From an uncultured Oscillospiraceae bacterium (GTDB lineage: Bacteria; Bacillota; Clostridia; Oscillospirales; Oscillospiraceae), in NCBI GenBank assembly GCA_944382965.1, contig CALWOA010000007.1:1-64000 (forward strand): a stretch of 64,000 nucleotides of DNA. Direction: 5' to 3'. The notes under the pieces were generated by a model that was given only the letters and a program-made list of their open reading frames with translations, was not told the origin of the DNA and did not search any database. Position numbers and translations under genes: made by a program. Shown one piece after another: positions 47,715 through 55,695 of this stretch. Position 1 is the stretch's first letter. Every line of letters begins with the position of its first letter.

Positions 47715-48916
47715 AGAAAAGCAATTTGGACAACTGGATTATGCAAACCGAGTCTCTTCCCGAGCTGACCCGGGCGGGACTGGAGGCGCTGCAGCTTCGC
47801 AAACTGAACCAAACCCTGTCCCGGGCCAAAAGCCATGGCGGGATTTATGCCCATTATCCGGATCATATCGAATCTTTGCAAGACCTGCAAACCCTTCCCT
47901 TCACTACTGCGCAAATGCTGAGCGCTGGAGCAGGAAATTTCCTGCTCTGCTCCCAATCTCAAGTCAGCCGGGTAATCTCTGGCAGCACCTCCGGCACCTC
48001 TGGCCCGGCGAAGCGAGTATTCTATACCCAGGACGATTTGGAACACACGGTAGGGTTCTTTGCAGCGGGCATCGGGGAAATGCTGCATCCGGGAGAACGC
48101 TGCTTCATTGCCTTTCCTTTCAGCGGCCCTTTCGGCCTTGGCGATCTGATTGCCCAGGCTGTGGAGCGTCTCAAGGGCATTCCCATCCGGGCAGGCTTTG
48201 GGCAAAGCTGGGGAGATGTATGCCGCCTAGTGAGGCAAACCCAGCCCCAGACCTACATTGGCTTTCCGGTTCCCTTGTTGGGTCTGGCTCGGGTATATGA
48301 CAAGGACTTTCCCATTCAGCGGGCCTTGGTTTCTGCCGATGCCTGCCCGGCGGGGGTAATGCAGGCCCTGGAACAGATTTTGGGCAGCAAACTCTATCCC
48401 CACTACGGCAGCCGGGAATGCGGTTTGGGTGGCGCTATTACCTGCCCCGCCTTCCAGGGGATGCACCTGCGGGAAAATCACATCATTGGAGAAATTGTGG
48501 ATGCCCACGGCACCGCTGTGCCGGAAGGCGCTTATGGAGAATTGGTGATTACTACCATTGGTTTGGAAGCCATGCCCCTGATCCGCTACCGCACCGGGGA
48601 CTACACCCGATTTCTGCCCCCTTGTCCCTGCGGAAGTGTTACACGGCGCATTGACACCGTCTCCCGAAAATCTGGCCCTATCTCCATGGAAGCTCTGGAC
48701 AGCGCCCTGTTTTCCCTGCCGGGAGTCATCGACTACCAAGCCAGACTGGATGGTCGTTTGCTTCTGGACGTCCGGGTATCGGAACCGGGGTTAGAAGAAA
48801 TCATCCGGGCAAAGGCAGCTGTCTGCTGTCCCCGCCAGTCCATTCAGGTTCAAACCACCCCTTTTTCTTACCAGGATACGCCCTTCTATTCGGGAAAACG
48901 TCGGATTTTGGAATAA
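47711..48916 (+). CDS. AMP-dependent CoA ligase-like protein (PaaK-like, DVU_1553 family)
   Basis: A 401-residue adenylate-forming enzyme related to phenylacetate-CoA ligase. The ATP loop is SGSTSGTSGPAKRVFYT (about 91-107), followed by YGSRECGLGGA (about 233-243), YRTGDYTRF and a small C-terminal domain. It is shorter than PaaK (about 430-440). The substrate, perhaps a carboxylic acid formed by the aldehyde oxidoreductase, is an inference: aldehyde to acid to acyl-AMP or acyl-CoA would be a sensible chain. It ends the first Mo operon. Confidence 0.82.
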   Translation: MKKSNLDNWIMQTESLPELTRAGLEALQLRKLNQTLSRAKSHGGIYAHYPDHIESLQDLQTLPFTTAQMLSAGAGNFLLCSQSQVSRVISGSTSGTSGPAKRVFYTQDDLEHTVGFFAAGIGEMLHPGERCFIAFPFSGPFGLGDLIAQAVERLKGIPIRAGFGQSWGDVCRLVRQTQPQTYIGFPVPLLGLARVYDKDFPIQRALVSADACPAGVMQALEQILGSKLYPHYGSRECGLGGAITCPAFQGMHLRENHIIGEIVDAHGTAVPEGAYGELVITTIGLEAMPLIRYRTGDYTRFLPPCPCGSVTRRIDTVSRKSGPISMEALDSALFSLPGVIDYQARLDGRLLLDVRVSEPGLEEIIRAKAAVCCPRQSIQVQTTPFSYQDTPFYSGKRRILE

Positions 48917-48926
48917 CATATGAGAA

Positions 48927-48963
48927 TTGCCCAGGACCTGCCTGCCGGACAGATCCTGGGCAA
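48927..48963. terminator. convergent hairpin after the ligase gene
   Basis: Stem TTGCCCAGGA / TCCTGGGCAA (48927-48936 with 48954-48963), with a long loop that can pair further (GGCAGG / CCTGCC type). No clear T run, so terminator action is uncertain; lies between convergent genes. Confidence 0.5.
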
Positions 48964-48970
48964 ATTGCGC

Positions 48971-49936
48971 TTATCGCGTTTTCCCAACTTTACATAGTAC
49001 CAGAGTGCCATTCCGGTCCGGAATCGGAACTGCCGGAATCGGTTGTCCAAGTTCCTGCTGATAACGATCCAGTGCTTGGGCTATCCCCGGCAATGCAGGA
49101 TTGCCCCAGTCATGGAGCAGGAGAAATCCTCCCCCGTGGATTCTGGGCCAAAACCAGCGCAGCCCTTCCAAAGTACTGCCGAAAAAATCCACGTCCAGTG
49201 ACACCAGGCAGAACCCCTCCTCCACCTCACGGGCAGAATCGGGAAAAAATCCCGGACATATCACCGCCTGGTCAGGAAAGGGCAGTACTGCCTTCACCCC
49301 CTCCACCGTGGTCTGCTTGTGCGCTTCCTGCAACCCAGCGGTGGGGGCATCTTTCGGAGAAAACCCGGAAAAGCTGTCGAACAAATAGAGTTTTCGCTCC
49401 GGCATCAAAAAATTGATGCACCGGGCAAACATCCCTTTGTATACTCCCAGCTCCGCTGCCGCCCCGCTGATCTGCGCCGCCTGACGGCACAGCAGTTCCA
49501 GAGAGGCCAGCCGGACATAATCCCCCGCCAGCCACCGGTCCGGAAGCCGGGAGTGGCGTAATTGTCCCGGGCAGGCAACCACCTGCTGCCGGGGCAGCAG
49601 CTTGTCCAGCAGCTCATCTCCCAGCAGGTCTGATGCGATTTGGCAATGTTGGTTCCGGTCCGCTATCTCCCAGGAGTTCTTCAAAAATAGCATCCGTTCC
49701 CGGGGGATTCCCAACGCTTCACATTGCCGGGCAATCTGCTCTGTTTGTCGGCTGGTAACGATCACCAGATCGCAGTTCTCCACAGGCAACTTTTCCGGAA
49801 GCAATACCGGCCTTCCCAAAAAGGTTTCCCCGAATGGGGCGTTATCCACAAATGCCGCAATCTGCTCCGGCTTCAGCCCCTGCTCCACCAGTTCCGACGC
49901 ACCGCACCCCGTTCCCCATACGTAGATACCCGCCAT
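48971..49936 (-). CDS. TylF/MycF-type methyltransferase with N-terminal nucleotide-fold domain
   Basis: A 321-residue protein. The first ~115 residues are a Rossmann-like part (GIYVWGTGCGASELV, VDNAPFGETFLGRPV, LVIVTSRQTEQIA) such as is found fused to sugar-modifying methyltransferases; the rest resembles macrocin O-methyltransferase (AAELGVYKGMFARCINFLMP, LFDSFSGF, and VSLDVDFFGSTLEGLRWFWPRIHGGGFLLLHDWG, with metal-binding aspartates). It probably methylates a glycan or secondary metabolite. ATG at 49936 behind GGGAGGGATC. On the opposite strand between the two Mo operons, it seems unrelated to them or inserted. Confidence 0.75.
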   Translation of the reverse strand: MAGIYVWGTGCGASELVEQGLKPEQIAAFVDNAPFGETFLGRPVLLPEKLPVENCDLVIVTSRQTEQIARQCEALGIPRERMLFLKNSWEIADRNQHCQIASDLLGDELLDKLLPRQQVVACPGQLRHSRLPDRWLAGDYVRLASLELLCRQAAQISGAAAELGVYKGMFARCINFLMPERKLYLFDSFSGFSPKDAPTAGLQEAHKQTTVEGVKAVLPFPDQAVICPGFFPDSAREVEEGFCLVSLDVDFFGSTLEGLRWFWPRIHGGGFLLLHDWGNPALPGIAQALDRYQQELGQPIPAVPIPDRNGTLVLCKVGKTR

Positions 49937-50079
49937 TGTGATCCCTCCCTTTCTTTTCTCTATTTCCGCTGCCTTTGACGAAATTTTCTTTTCCATTATA
50001 TCAAATATGCACAAACTTTCAATATCATCGAAAGAGTATATTTACATATCATCCAATCTACGCTATAGTGTTTGCAAGG

Positions 50080-50115
50080 ACTTATATTGAAATGCAAGTT
50101 GCTTTTTGATACAAT
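50080..50115 (+). promoter_or_regulatory. operator-like motif and promoter of the MocA-ModE / transporter operon
   Basis: Motif ACTTATATTG-AAA-TGCAAGTTG at 50080-50101 overlaps the -35 TTGAAA (50087-50092); 17 bp later comes TACAAT (50110-50115), 18 bp before the start codon. Matches the motif at 39728-39749 in 19 of 22 positions (only the central triplet differs). Candidate autoregulatory site for the ModE-like domain of the gene that follows. Confidence 0.65.
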
Positions 50116-50133
50116 TTAGAGGAGGTTGTTCCC

Positions 50134-51060
50134 ATGCAGACTGCCGCCTTAATCGTTGCCGCAGGCAAATCCTCCCGAATGGGACAGTTCAAGCCTATGC
50201 TCAGCATCGGGTCCATTTCCGTAGCTCAGCGTGTTGTGGCTACGCTGAGCCAGGCTGGTGTGAGCAAAATTGTCATGGTCACCGGCTGCAATGCCACCAT
50301 GCTGGAACGCCATCTCAGTGGAAACGGAATTATTTTCCTGCGCAATGAGCAGTACGCCACCACCCAGATGTTTGACTCCGCTAAAATCGGCCTTGCTTAC
50401 TTGCAGGACAAGTGTGACCGGGTGTTGTTTACCCCGGTGGACGTGCCGCTCTTCACCGCCGGTACTGTCCGGGCGCTGCTGGATTCCGATGCGGCGTTGG
50501 CCTGTCCGGAATGTAGAGGGCAGCAGGGGCACCCCATTTTAATCAGCGCCGCCCTGATTCCGGAAATTCTGGCAGACTGCGGCGCCCAGGGTCTGCGGGG
50601 CGCCTTGGAGCGATGTTCCCAGCCCATTGTCCCTGTTGCGGTGGATGATCCAGGCACCCTCCAGGATGCCGATACCCCCGAGGATTTTTCCGCCCTGCTG
50701 GAGTACCACAACGCACAACTGGTTCGCCCGGTGGTCAGTGTATCGCTATACAAGGAAAAACTATTTTTCGACAGCAAAATCGCCATGCTGCTGATGTTGA
50801 TTTCGGAGACCAGCTCCGTTCGTGCTGCAGGGCAGCGGATGCAGCTGAGTTATTCCAGCTGCTGGAATATCATCCGAACCCTGGAAAGCCAATTGGGATA
50901 CTCCCTGGTTGCCCGCAGTCAGGGCGGCGCCGGGGGCAGTACCAGCATGTTAACCGAGCAGGGCAAACAGCTGCTGGCCCAATACACCGCCTACGAGCAG
51001 CGCCTGAAAGACCTGGCCAATCAGCTGTATGACGACTATTTTGGAGGGTTGTTTCCATGA
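50134..51060 (+). CDS. MocA-like nucleotidyltransferase fused to ModE-like DNA-binding domain (DVU_1551 family)
   Basis: A 308-residue two-domain protein. Residues 1-190 are a MobA-like NTP transferase (molybdenum cofactor cytidylyl/guanylyltransferase): AALIVAAGKSSRMGQFKPML (about 3-22), and TPVDVPLF (about 99-106). After a linker, residues about 210-300 match the N-terminal domain of ModE, the molybdate-responsive repressor: a winged-helix (MQLSYSSCWNIIRTLE) and the ModE hallmark GGAGGSTSMLTEQG (compare GGKGGGGAVLT in E. coli). The molybdate-sensing MOP domain of ModE is absent. It may load CMP or GMP onto Mo cofactor for the Mop enzyme and control its operons. First gene of a tightly packed unit. 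Confidence 0.88.
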   Translation: MQTAALIVAAGKSSRMGQFKPMLSIGSISVAQRVVATLSQAGVSKIVMVTGCNATMLERHLSGNGIIFLRNEQYATTQMFDSAKIGLAYLQDKCDRVLFTPVDVPLFTAGTVRALLDSDAALACPECRGQQGHPILISAALIPEILADCGAQGLRGALERCSQPIVPVAVDDPGTLQDADTPEDFSALLEYHNAQLVRPVVSVSLYKEKLFFDSKIAMLLMLISETSSVRAAGQRMQLSYSSCWNIIRTLESQLGYSLVARSQGGAGGSTSMLTEQGKQLLAQYTAYEQRLKDLANQLYDDYFGGLFP

Positions 51061-51611
51061 AACGGGTCTATCTGATTCGTCACGGGCTGCCGGACTTCCC
51101 CCAAGGGCAGCGGATGTGCCTGGGACGAACCGATCTTCCCCTGGGCGTGACTGGGTTGGAGCAGGCCCGTGCCATGGCGGCTTCTCTGCCGCCGGTAAGC
51201 GCCGTATTTTCCAGCCCCCTGCAAAGAGCGCTGCAAACCGCCCAGGCCATTGGCAATCCTATCATCGTGGAGGGCTTACAGGAACTTTCCGCCGGGTATT
51301 GGGACGGGCTGCTTTTCTCAGAGATTCAGCAGCGCTATCCAGCACTGTACGCTGCCCGGGGAATTACCCCCGGTCTGCCCCTTCCCAACGGGGAGTCGGA
51401 TGAATCGGGGCTTCTTCGCTTCTGCCAGGCCATGGAGCAGGCCGCCGGGATGGCCTCCGGCGATTTCGCCGTGGTGTCCCATGGCGGCGTAATCCGGCTG
51501 TTTCTTCGTCATTTGGGCGGGCATCCCCGGAAACCAGCCTATACAGAAGTTGTCCCACTACTTTACGAAAACGGCAATTTTATTCTACAGGAGGAAATGC
51601 CCCATGCGTAA
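51057..51611 (+). CDS. histidine phosphatase family protein
   Basis: A 184-residue phosphoglycerate-mutase-like phosphatase. RHG motif YLIRHGLPDFP (about 4-14) with the nucleophile histidine, FSSPLQRALQTAQAIG (about 50-65), catalytic glutamate in ELSAGYWDG, and the second histidine in VVSHGGVIR (about 144-152). The family includes CobC-type alpha-ribazole phosphatases and many unspecified enzymes. ATGA overlap with the previous gene and an 8-base overlap with xdhC, so it is part of the Mo operon; its substrate there is unclear. Confidence 0.88.
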   Translation: MKRVYLIRHGLPDFPQGQRMCLGRTDLPLGVTGLEQARAMAASLPPVSAVFSSPLQRALQTAQAIGNPIIVEGLQELSAGYWDGLLFSEIQQRYPALYAARGITPGLPLPNGESDESGLLRFCQAMEQAAGMASGDFAVVSHGGVIRLFLRHLGGHPRKPAYTEVVPLLYENGNFILQEEMPHA

Positions 51612-52596
51612 TATGCTGAAACTAATGCAATCCCACCTGGAGCAGGGAGAAGACTTGGTACTCCTCACCGTCATCGCCGCCTCCGGCGCTACGCCCCGGG
51701 GCACCGGTGCCAGAATGCTGGTAGGCCCCGGCGGACGGCTGTGCGGCACCATTGGCGGCGGCGCAGTAGAATACCGCTCCCAGCAGATTGCCAAAAAGGT
51801 TCTGGAGGAAAAAAGCTCCTACGGTCACGACTTCTCTCTGACCAAGGACGATGTACAGAACTTAGGAATGATCTGCGGCGGCGCTGTCACCGTTTATTTT
51901 CACTACATTCCCGCCGGAGATCCGGAAACCATTGCCCTGGCCCAGGAGGCAGAACGGCGGTTTTCTCTGGATCAGGACCTGTGGCTGGTCAGCGACATTG
52001 CCGCAGGCGGCACACTTTCTCTGACTGACCGGACCAATACCGAACTGGCACCTCACCTGACCCGCCACCCCCACCGGATTCAGGAAGATGGAAAAGACCT
52101 TTACATTGAACAGATTCACTCCGCCGGAAAGGTGTACATCTTCGGCGGCGGTCATGTGGCCCAGGAATTGGTGCCGGTACTGGCCCATGTGGGCTTCCGC
52201 TGCGTGGTGATGGACGACCGGGCGGAATTTACCCGTCCGGAGCTGTTCCCCGGCGCCCAGCATGTAATCCAGGGAGATCTGCGCAAAATTTCTGATTACC
52301 TGACCATTGGCAGTGAAGATTATGTTTGCGTTATGACCCGGGGGCATGCCTTTGATACTCTGGTACAGGCCCAGGTTCTGAAGTGCCGCCCCTGCTACTG
52401 CGGCGTCATCGGCAGCCGTGCCAAGGCCGCCGGAGTCCGGAAGGTGCTGAAAGAAGAATACGGCCTGACGGATGCAGAACTGGATCTGGTCACCACTCCC
52501 ATCGGCCTGGACATCAAGGGCGAAACCCCGGCGGAAATCGCCATTTCCATCGCCGCCCAGATGATTCTCCACCGGGCGGAGCGAAATTGTCAATGA
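51604..52596 (+). CDS. xdhC: XdhC/CoxI family protein (Mo cofactor sulfuration/insertion)
   Basis: A 330-residue XdhC-type protein that binds Mo cofactor and promotes its sulfuration and insertion into xanthine-oxidase-family enzymes. The N-terminal XdhC_CoxI domain has GATPRGTGARMLV (about 28-40) and GTIGGGAVE (about 48-56); the Rossmann domain (PF13478 type) begins KVYIFGGGHVAQELVPVL (about 177-194) and ends near TTPIGLDIKGETPAEIAISIAAQ (about 299-321). ATG 51604; overlaps both neighbours. The probable client is the Mop-type enzyme at 40117-42873. Confidence 0.92.
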   Translation: MRNMLKLMQSHLEQGEDLVLLTVIAASGATPRGTGARMLVGPGGRLCGTIGGGAVEYRSQQIAKKVLEEKSSYGHDFSLTKDDVQNLGMICGGAVTVYFHYIPAGDPETIALAQEAERRFSLDQDLWLVSDIAAGGTLSLTDRTNTELAPHLTRHPHRIQEDGKDLYIEQIHSAGKVYIFGGGHVAQELVPVLAHVGFRCVVMDDRAEFTRPELFPGAQHVIQGDLRKISDYLTIGSEDYVCVMTRGHAFDTLVQAQVLKCRPCYCGVIGSRAKAAGVRKVLKEEYGLTDAELDLVTTPIGLDIKGETPAEIAISIAAQMILHRAERNCQ

Positions 52597-53156
52597 GGCG
52601 GCGGCTGTTTCTAACCGGGCCTATGGGCTGCGGAAAAAGCACCGCCATTGCCCAGGCCCTGGGCAGCCAAAGTCAGCTGGGAGGCGGATTCTTCACCCGG
52701 CGCAGTGTTGATCCGGATGGACATGCCCGGTCCTTTTTTCTGGAAACCCCGGACGGCAAGGAAAAGGCGGTTTTTCTGGACGTATCTCAAGGGCATCCTG
52801 TGGTGCATGCGGACGTTTTTTCCCGGCTTGGGGCAAGGCTGCTGGATGACAATACCGCCAGATTCGTGATTCTGGATGAAATCGGCGGCATTGAAGTACT
52901 GTGTCCTGCCTTCATGGAGGCGTTGGAGCGGCTGTGGCAGCGAAACATTCCCTGCATTGGGGTCATCAAGGGTCAGGCCCCGGCCGCTGCCCTGATCCGC
53001 GCTCTGGGTCTGCCGGAAGAATATGCCAAAGTCGCCGGAAATCTGCGGGATTTCCTGGAGAACGATCCGGACACCCTGGTGTATCACAGCGAGTATTTTG
53101 ATGAAACGGCACGGAACTTGGCAATCCAGTGGTGCCGGGAGTATGCATATGAATGA
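52593..53156 (+). CDS. nucleoside-triphosphatase (THEP1-like P-loop NTPase)
   Basis: A 187-residue P-loop protein of the NTPase_1/THEP1 kind. Walker A TGPMGCGKSTA (about 8-18), Walker B FVILDEIGGIEVL (about 91-103), and the segment LGGGFFTRR (about 29-37), which fits family members with a KxxGxxT...E pattern. Its ATGA start overlaps xdhC and it overlaps the DUF364 gene by 8 bases. In other Mo clusters a similar NTPase (e.g. mobB-like or YqeC-like) helps cofactor handling; the role here is inferred only from position. Confidence 0.85.
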   Translation: MRRRLFLTGPMGCGKSTAIAQALGSQSQLGGGFFTRRSVDPDGHARSFFLETPDGKEKAVFLDVSQGHPVVHADVFSRLGARLLDDNTARFVILDEIGGIEVLCPAFMEALERLWQRNIPCIGVIKGQAPAAALIRALGLPEEYAKVAGNLRDFLENDPDTLVYHSEYFDETARNLAIQWCREYAYE

Positions 53157-53889
53157 TTTTTTCGCGCTTTATGATGTCCTGCTGGAAGGTGTTCCGGATC
53201 TGCCTGTTTTGAATGCTTTGTCCTGCGACTGCTGGACGGGGGTGGAAACCCAAGATGGCTTCGGTCTTGCCATGACCACCCCGGGAGATACCATTGCCCC
53301 CATGTTGTTCCGGCCCTATGATGCCTTATCTCTGAGAGAACTCTCCCAGGGAGTAAAAAGCTGGAATTTCACAGAAGCCGGCTTTTCCATGGCCGCCATC
53401 AACGCGGGGTACAATACCGAAGGGCATTTGCAGCAGCTGCAAGCCCTGGAACCCTTTGAACACTACTGCACCCGGGGACTGGATGTAAGCGGTAAGCGCA
53501 TCGGCGTGGTGGGGCATCTGAACATGCCGGAATTTATCCGCCTGGAGGCCAAAGAAGTATGGATTCTGGAGCGTAAACCCCAACCCGGGGACTACCCGGA
53601 CTCCGCCTGTGAGTTGCTGCTTCCCCGGTGCGATATTGTTCTGATTACCGCAAGCACCCTGGTAAACAAAACCCTGCCCCGGCTTCTGGAGCTTTGTGCC
53701 GACGCTTACACCATTCTTACCGGCCCCACCTGCCCAATGTGTCCGGCACTGCTGGACATGGGATTTGACCGTCTGGCGGGACTGGTGGTTACGAACCGCC
53801 CCGGCATGAAAGAAAAAATCTCCGCCAACCTGCCCGGCCCGCCCTATCCCCTGGGCCAGCCGTTTCTGCTGACGAGGGAACGCCTATGA
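53149..53889 (+). CDS. DUF364 (heavy-metal chelation-like) family protein
   Basis: A 246-residue protein with N-terminal DUF4213-like and C-terminal DUF364 parts: GFGLAMTTPGDT (about 35-46), AAINAGYN (about 80-87), a Rossmann-like strand GKRIGVVGHLNMPEF (about 113-127), then VLITASTLVNKTLPRLLEL (about 162-180) and LTGPTCPMCPALLDMG (about 188-203). Members are often near metal-transport genes and are thought to bind metals, without proof. ATG 53149 with GGGAG 7 bp upstream is preferred to the ATG six bases earlier. ATGA overlap with the permease gene. Confidence 0.82.
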   Translation: MNDFFALYDVLLEGVPDLPVLNALSCDCWTGVETQDGFGLAMTTPGDTIAPMLFRPYDALSLRELSQGVKSWNFTEAGFSMAAINAGYNTEGHLQQLQALEPFEHYCTRGLDVSGKRIGVVGHLNMPEFIRLEAKEVWILERKPQPGDYPDSACELLLPRCDIVLITASTLVNKTLPRLLELCADAYTILTGPTCPMCPALLDMGFDRLAGLVVTNRPGMKEKISANLPGPPYPLGQPFLLTRERL

Positions 53890-54911
53890 AACAAACCTTT
53901 CTCACCCCCCGCAACAAAATCATTCTGCTGGCAGTGCTTCTGATTGTGTGCATCCTGGGTTCGTTCACCCTGGGGCACTACCCGGTTCCCCTGCCCCAGC
54001 TGCTGGGCATTCTGGGTGAGCGCTTGGGGCTGCCAATCCAGCCCTTCTGGACAACCCAGATGGAAACGGCGGTATGGAATATCCGCCTGCCCCGGGTGCT
54101 GCTGAGCGTTCTGGTGGGAGCCTGTCTTGCCGGAGCCGGTGCCAGCTATCAAGGCATTTTCCAAAACCCTATGGCCTCCCCGGATATCTTGGGCGCTTCC
54201 GCCGGAGCGGGATTCGGCGCTGCCCTGGCCATTCTGGCAGGTTTTTCCAGTGTGGGTATTACCCTAGGGGCTTTTGTGTGCAGCCTGGGCACGGTGGCTC
54301 TGGTATTCACCGTCAGCCGCCACGCCAAAGGTGATCGGATTCTGGGACTGGTACTGGCAGGAATTATGGTTAGCTCTCTGTTCCAAGCCGGAACCTCCTT
54401 TATCAAGTTGGTGGCAGACCCTACCAACAAACTGCCTCAGATTACTTACTGGCTCATGGGCAGCCTGTCCGGGGCCAAATGGCAGGAGCTTGGGTTCGTC
54501 CTGATTCCCATGCTGGCAGGACTGATTCCCCTGCTTTTGCTGCGCTGGCAGCTGAACGTGGTCACCATGGGCGACGACGAAGCCCGGGCCATGGGTGTCA
54601 ACGCCCCGAAAGTACGGCTTTGGGTGGTACTGTGTTCCACCCTTGTCACCGCCTCCGCCGTCTCCGTCAGCGGTATGATCGGCTGGGTGGGACTGGTGAT
54701 TCCCCATATGCTCCGGCGGCTGGTGGGTTCAGATTACCGCTACCTCATGCCCGGCTCTATGCTGGGCGGCAGTGTGTTTTTGCTGATCGTAGACAACGTC
54801 TCCCGCAATGCCACCACGGCGGGCATCCCCATCGGCATCCTTACCGCCTTCATCGGCGCGCCCTTCTTCCTGTGGCTGATTACCGGAAAGGGGGATCATT
54901 ATGAGCATTGA
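53886..54911 (+). CDS. FecCD/BtuC-type ABC transporter permease (probable molybdate/tungstate)
   Basis: A 341-residue permease with about nine to ten hydrophobic helices of the iron-siderophore/B12 importer family. Recognisable: RLPRVLLSVLVGACLAGAGASYQGIFQNP (about 67-95) and GMIGWVGLVIPHMLRR (about 263-278). Same architecture as MolB of Haemophilus (HI1471), which imports molybdate/tungstate. Overlaps both neighbours (4 and 11 bases). Substrate is inferred from the operon. Confidence 0.88.
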   Translation: MKQTFLTPRNKIILLAVLLIVCILGSFTLGHYPVPLPQLLGILGERLGLPIQPFWTTQMETAVWNIRLPRVLLSVLVGACLAGAGASYQGIFQNPMASPDILGASAGAGFGAALAILAGFSSVGITLGAFVCSLGTVALVFTVSRHAKGDRILGLVLAGIMVSSLFQAGTSFIKLVADPTNKLPQITYWLMGSLSGAKWQELGFVLIPMLAGLIPLLLLRWQLNVVTMGDDEARAMGVNAPKVRLWVVLCSTLVTASAVSVSGMIGWVGLVIPHMLRRLVGSDYRYLMPGSMLGGSVFLLIVDNVSRNATTAGIPIGILTAFIGAPFFLWLITGKGDHYEH

Positions 54912-55695
54912 AGTTCGGAACCTGGGTTTTTCCTACGACTCCCGGCAGGTGCTGCACGACATCAGCTTTTCCGTGGGAAAAGGGGAGTTTTTATCCATTC
55001 TTGGCCCCAACGGTGTAGGAAAAAGCACCCTGTTTCGCTGCATTCTGGGACTTTTGTCCGGCTATACCGGAACCGTCATGGTCGATGGTGTAGATGCCCG
55101 GAGCTTTTCCGTCCGGGAAGCTGCCAAGCACATCGCCTACATTCCCCAATCCAGTCGTCCCATTTTCAATTACAGCGTATTCGACATCGTCCTTATGGGA
55201 CGCAGCAGCAGCCTGTCCCCCTTCCGCAGCCCCAGCAAGCAGGATAATGACCGCTGCCGCTGGGCACTGGAAAAGGTGGGTATTTCCCATCTGTCCCAAC
55301 GGTGCTATCACCGGCTCTCCGGCGGTGAACAGCAGCTGGTGCTCATCGCCCGGGCTTTGGTGCAAGATGCCCCCATTCTCATGCTGGACGAACCCACCGC
55401 CAACCTGGACTTCGGCAATCAGCTGCTGGTGCTGGAACAGGCCCGCAGTCTGGCTCTGGAAGGCTACACCGTCATTCAGACCACCCACCACCCGGAGCAG
55501 AGCTACCTGTTCTCCCACCGCATCCTGGCCATCCAGAACGGGCAGGTGCTGACCCAAGGCACCCCCGCCCAAGTACTCACTCCAGAAACCATGAAACTTC
55601 TGTATGGTGTCGACGTGGATGTGGTCAGTCTGTATGAAGATAAAGCCCGAATCTGCATTCCCAAAAATATTACACGTCAGGAGGTATCGTCATGA
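54901..55695 (+). CDS. ABC transporter ATP-binding protein (MolC/BtuD-like)
   Basis: A 264-residue ATPase. Walker A GPNGVGKST (about 37-45), Q-loop PQSSRP (about 82), signature LSGGEQQLVLIARAL (about 139-153), Walker B PILMLDEPTANLD (about 157-169), switch histidine in TTHH. Pairs with the FecCD-type permease. Its start lies inside the end of the permease gene and its end overlaps the binding-protein gene by 4 bases. Confidence 0.94.
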   Translation: MSIEVRNLGFSYDSRQVLHDISFSVGKGEFLSILGPNGVGKSTLFRCILGLLSGYTGTVMVDGVDARSFSVREAAKHIAYIPQSSRPIFNYSVFDIVLMGRSSSLSPFRSPSKQDNDRCRWALEKVGISHLSQRCYHRLSGGEQQLVLIARALVQDAPILMLDEPTANLDFGNQLLVLEQARSLALEGYTVIQTTHHPEQSYLFSHRILAIQNGQVLTQGTPAQVLTPETMKLLYGVDVDVVSLYEDKARICIPKNITRQEVSS

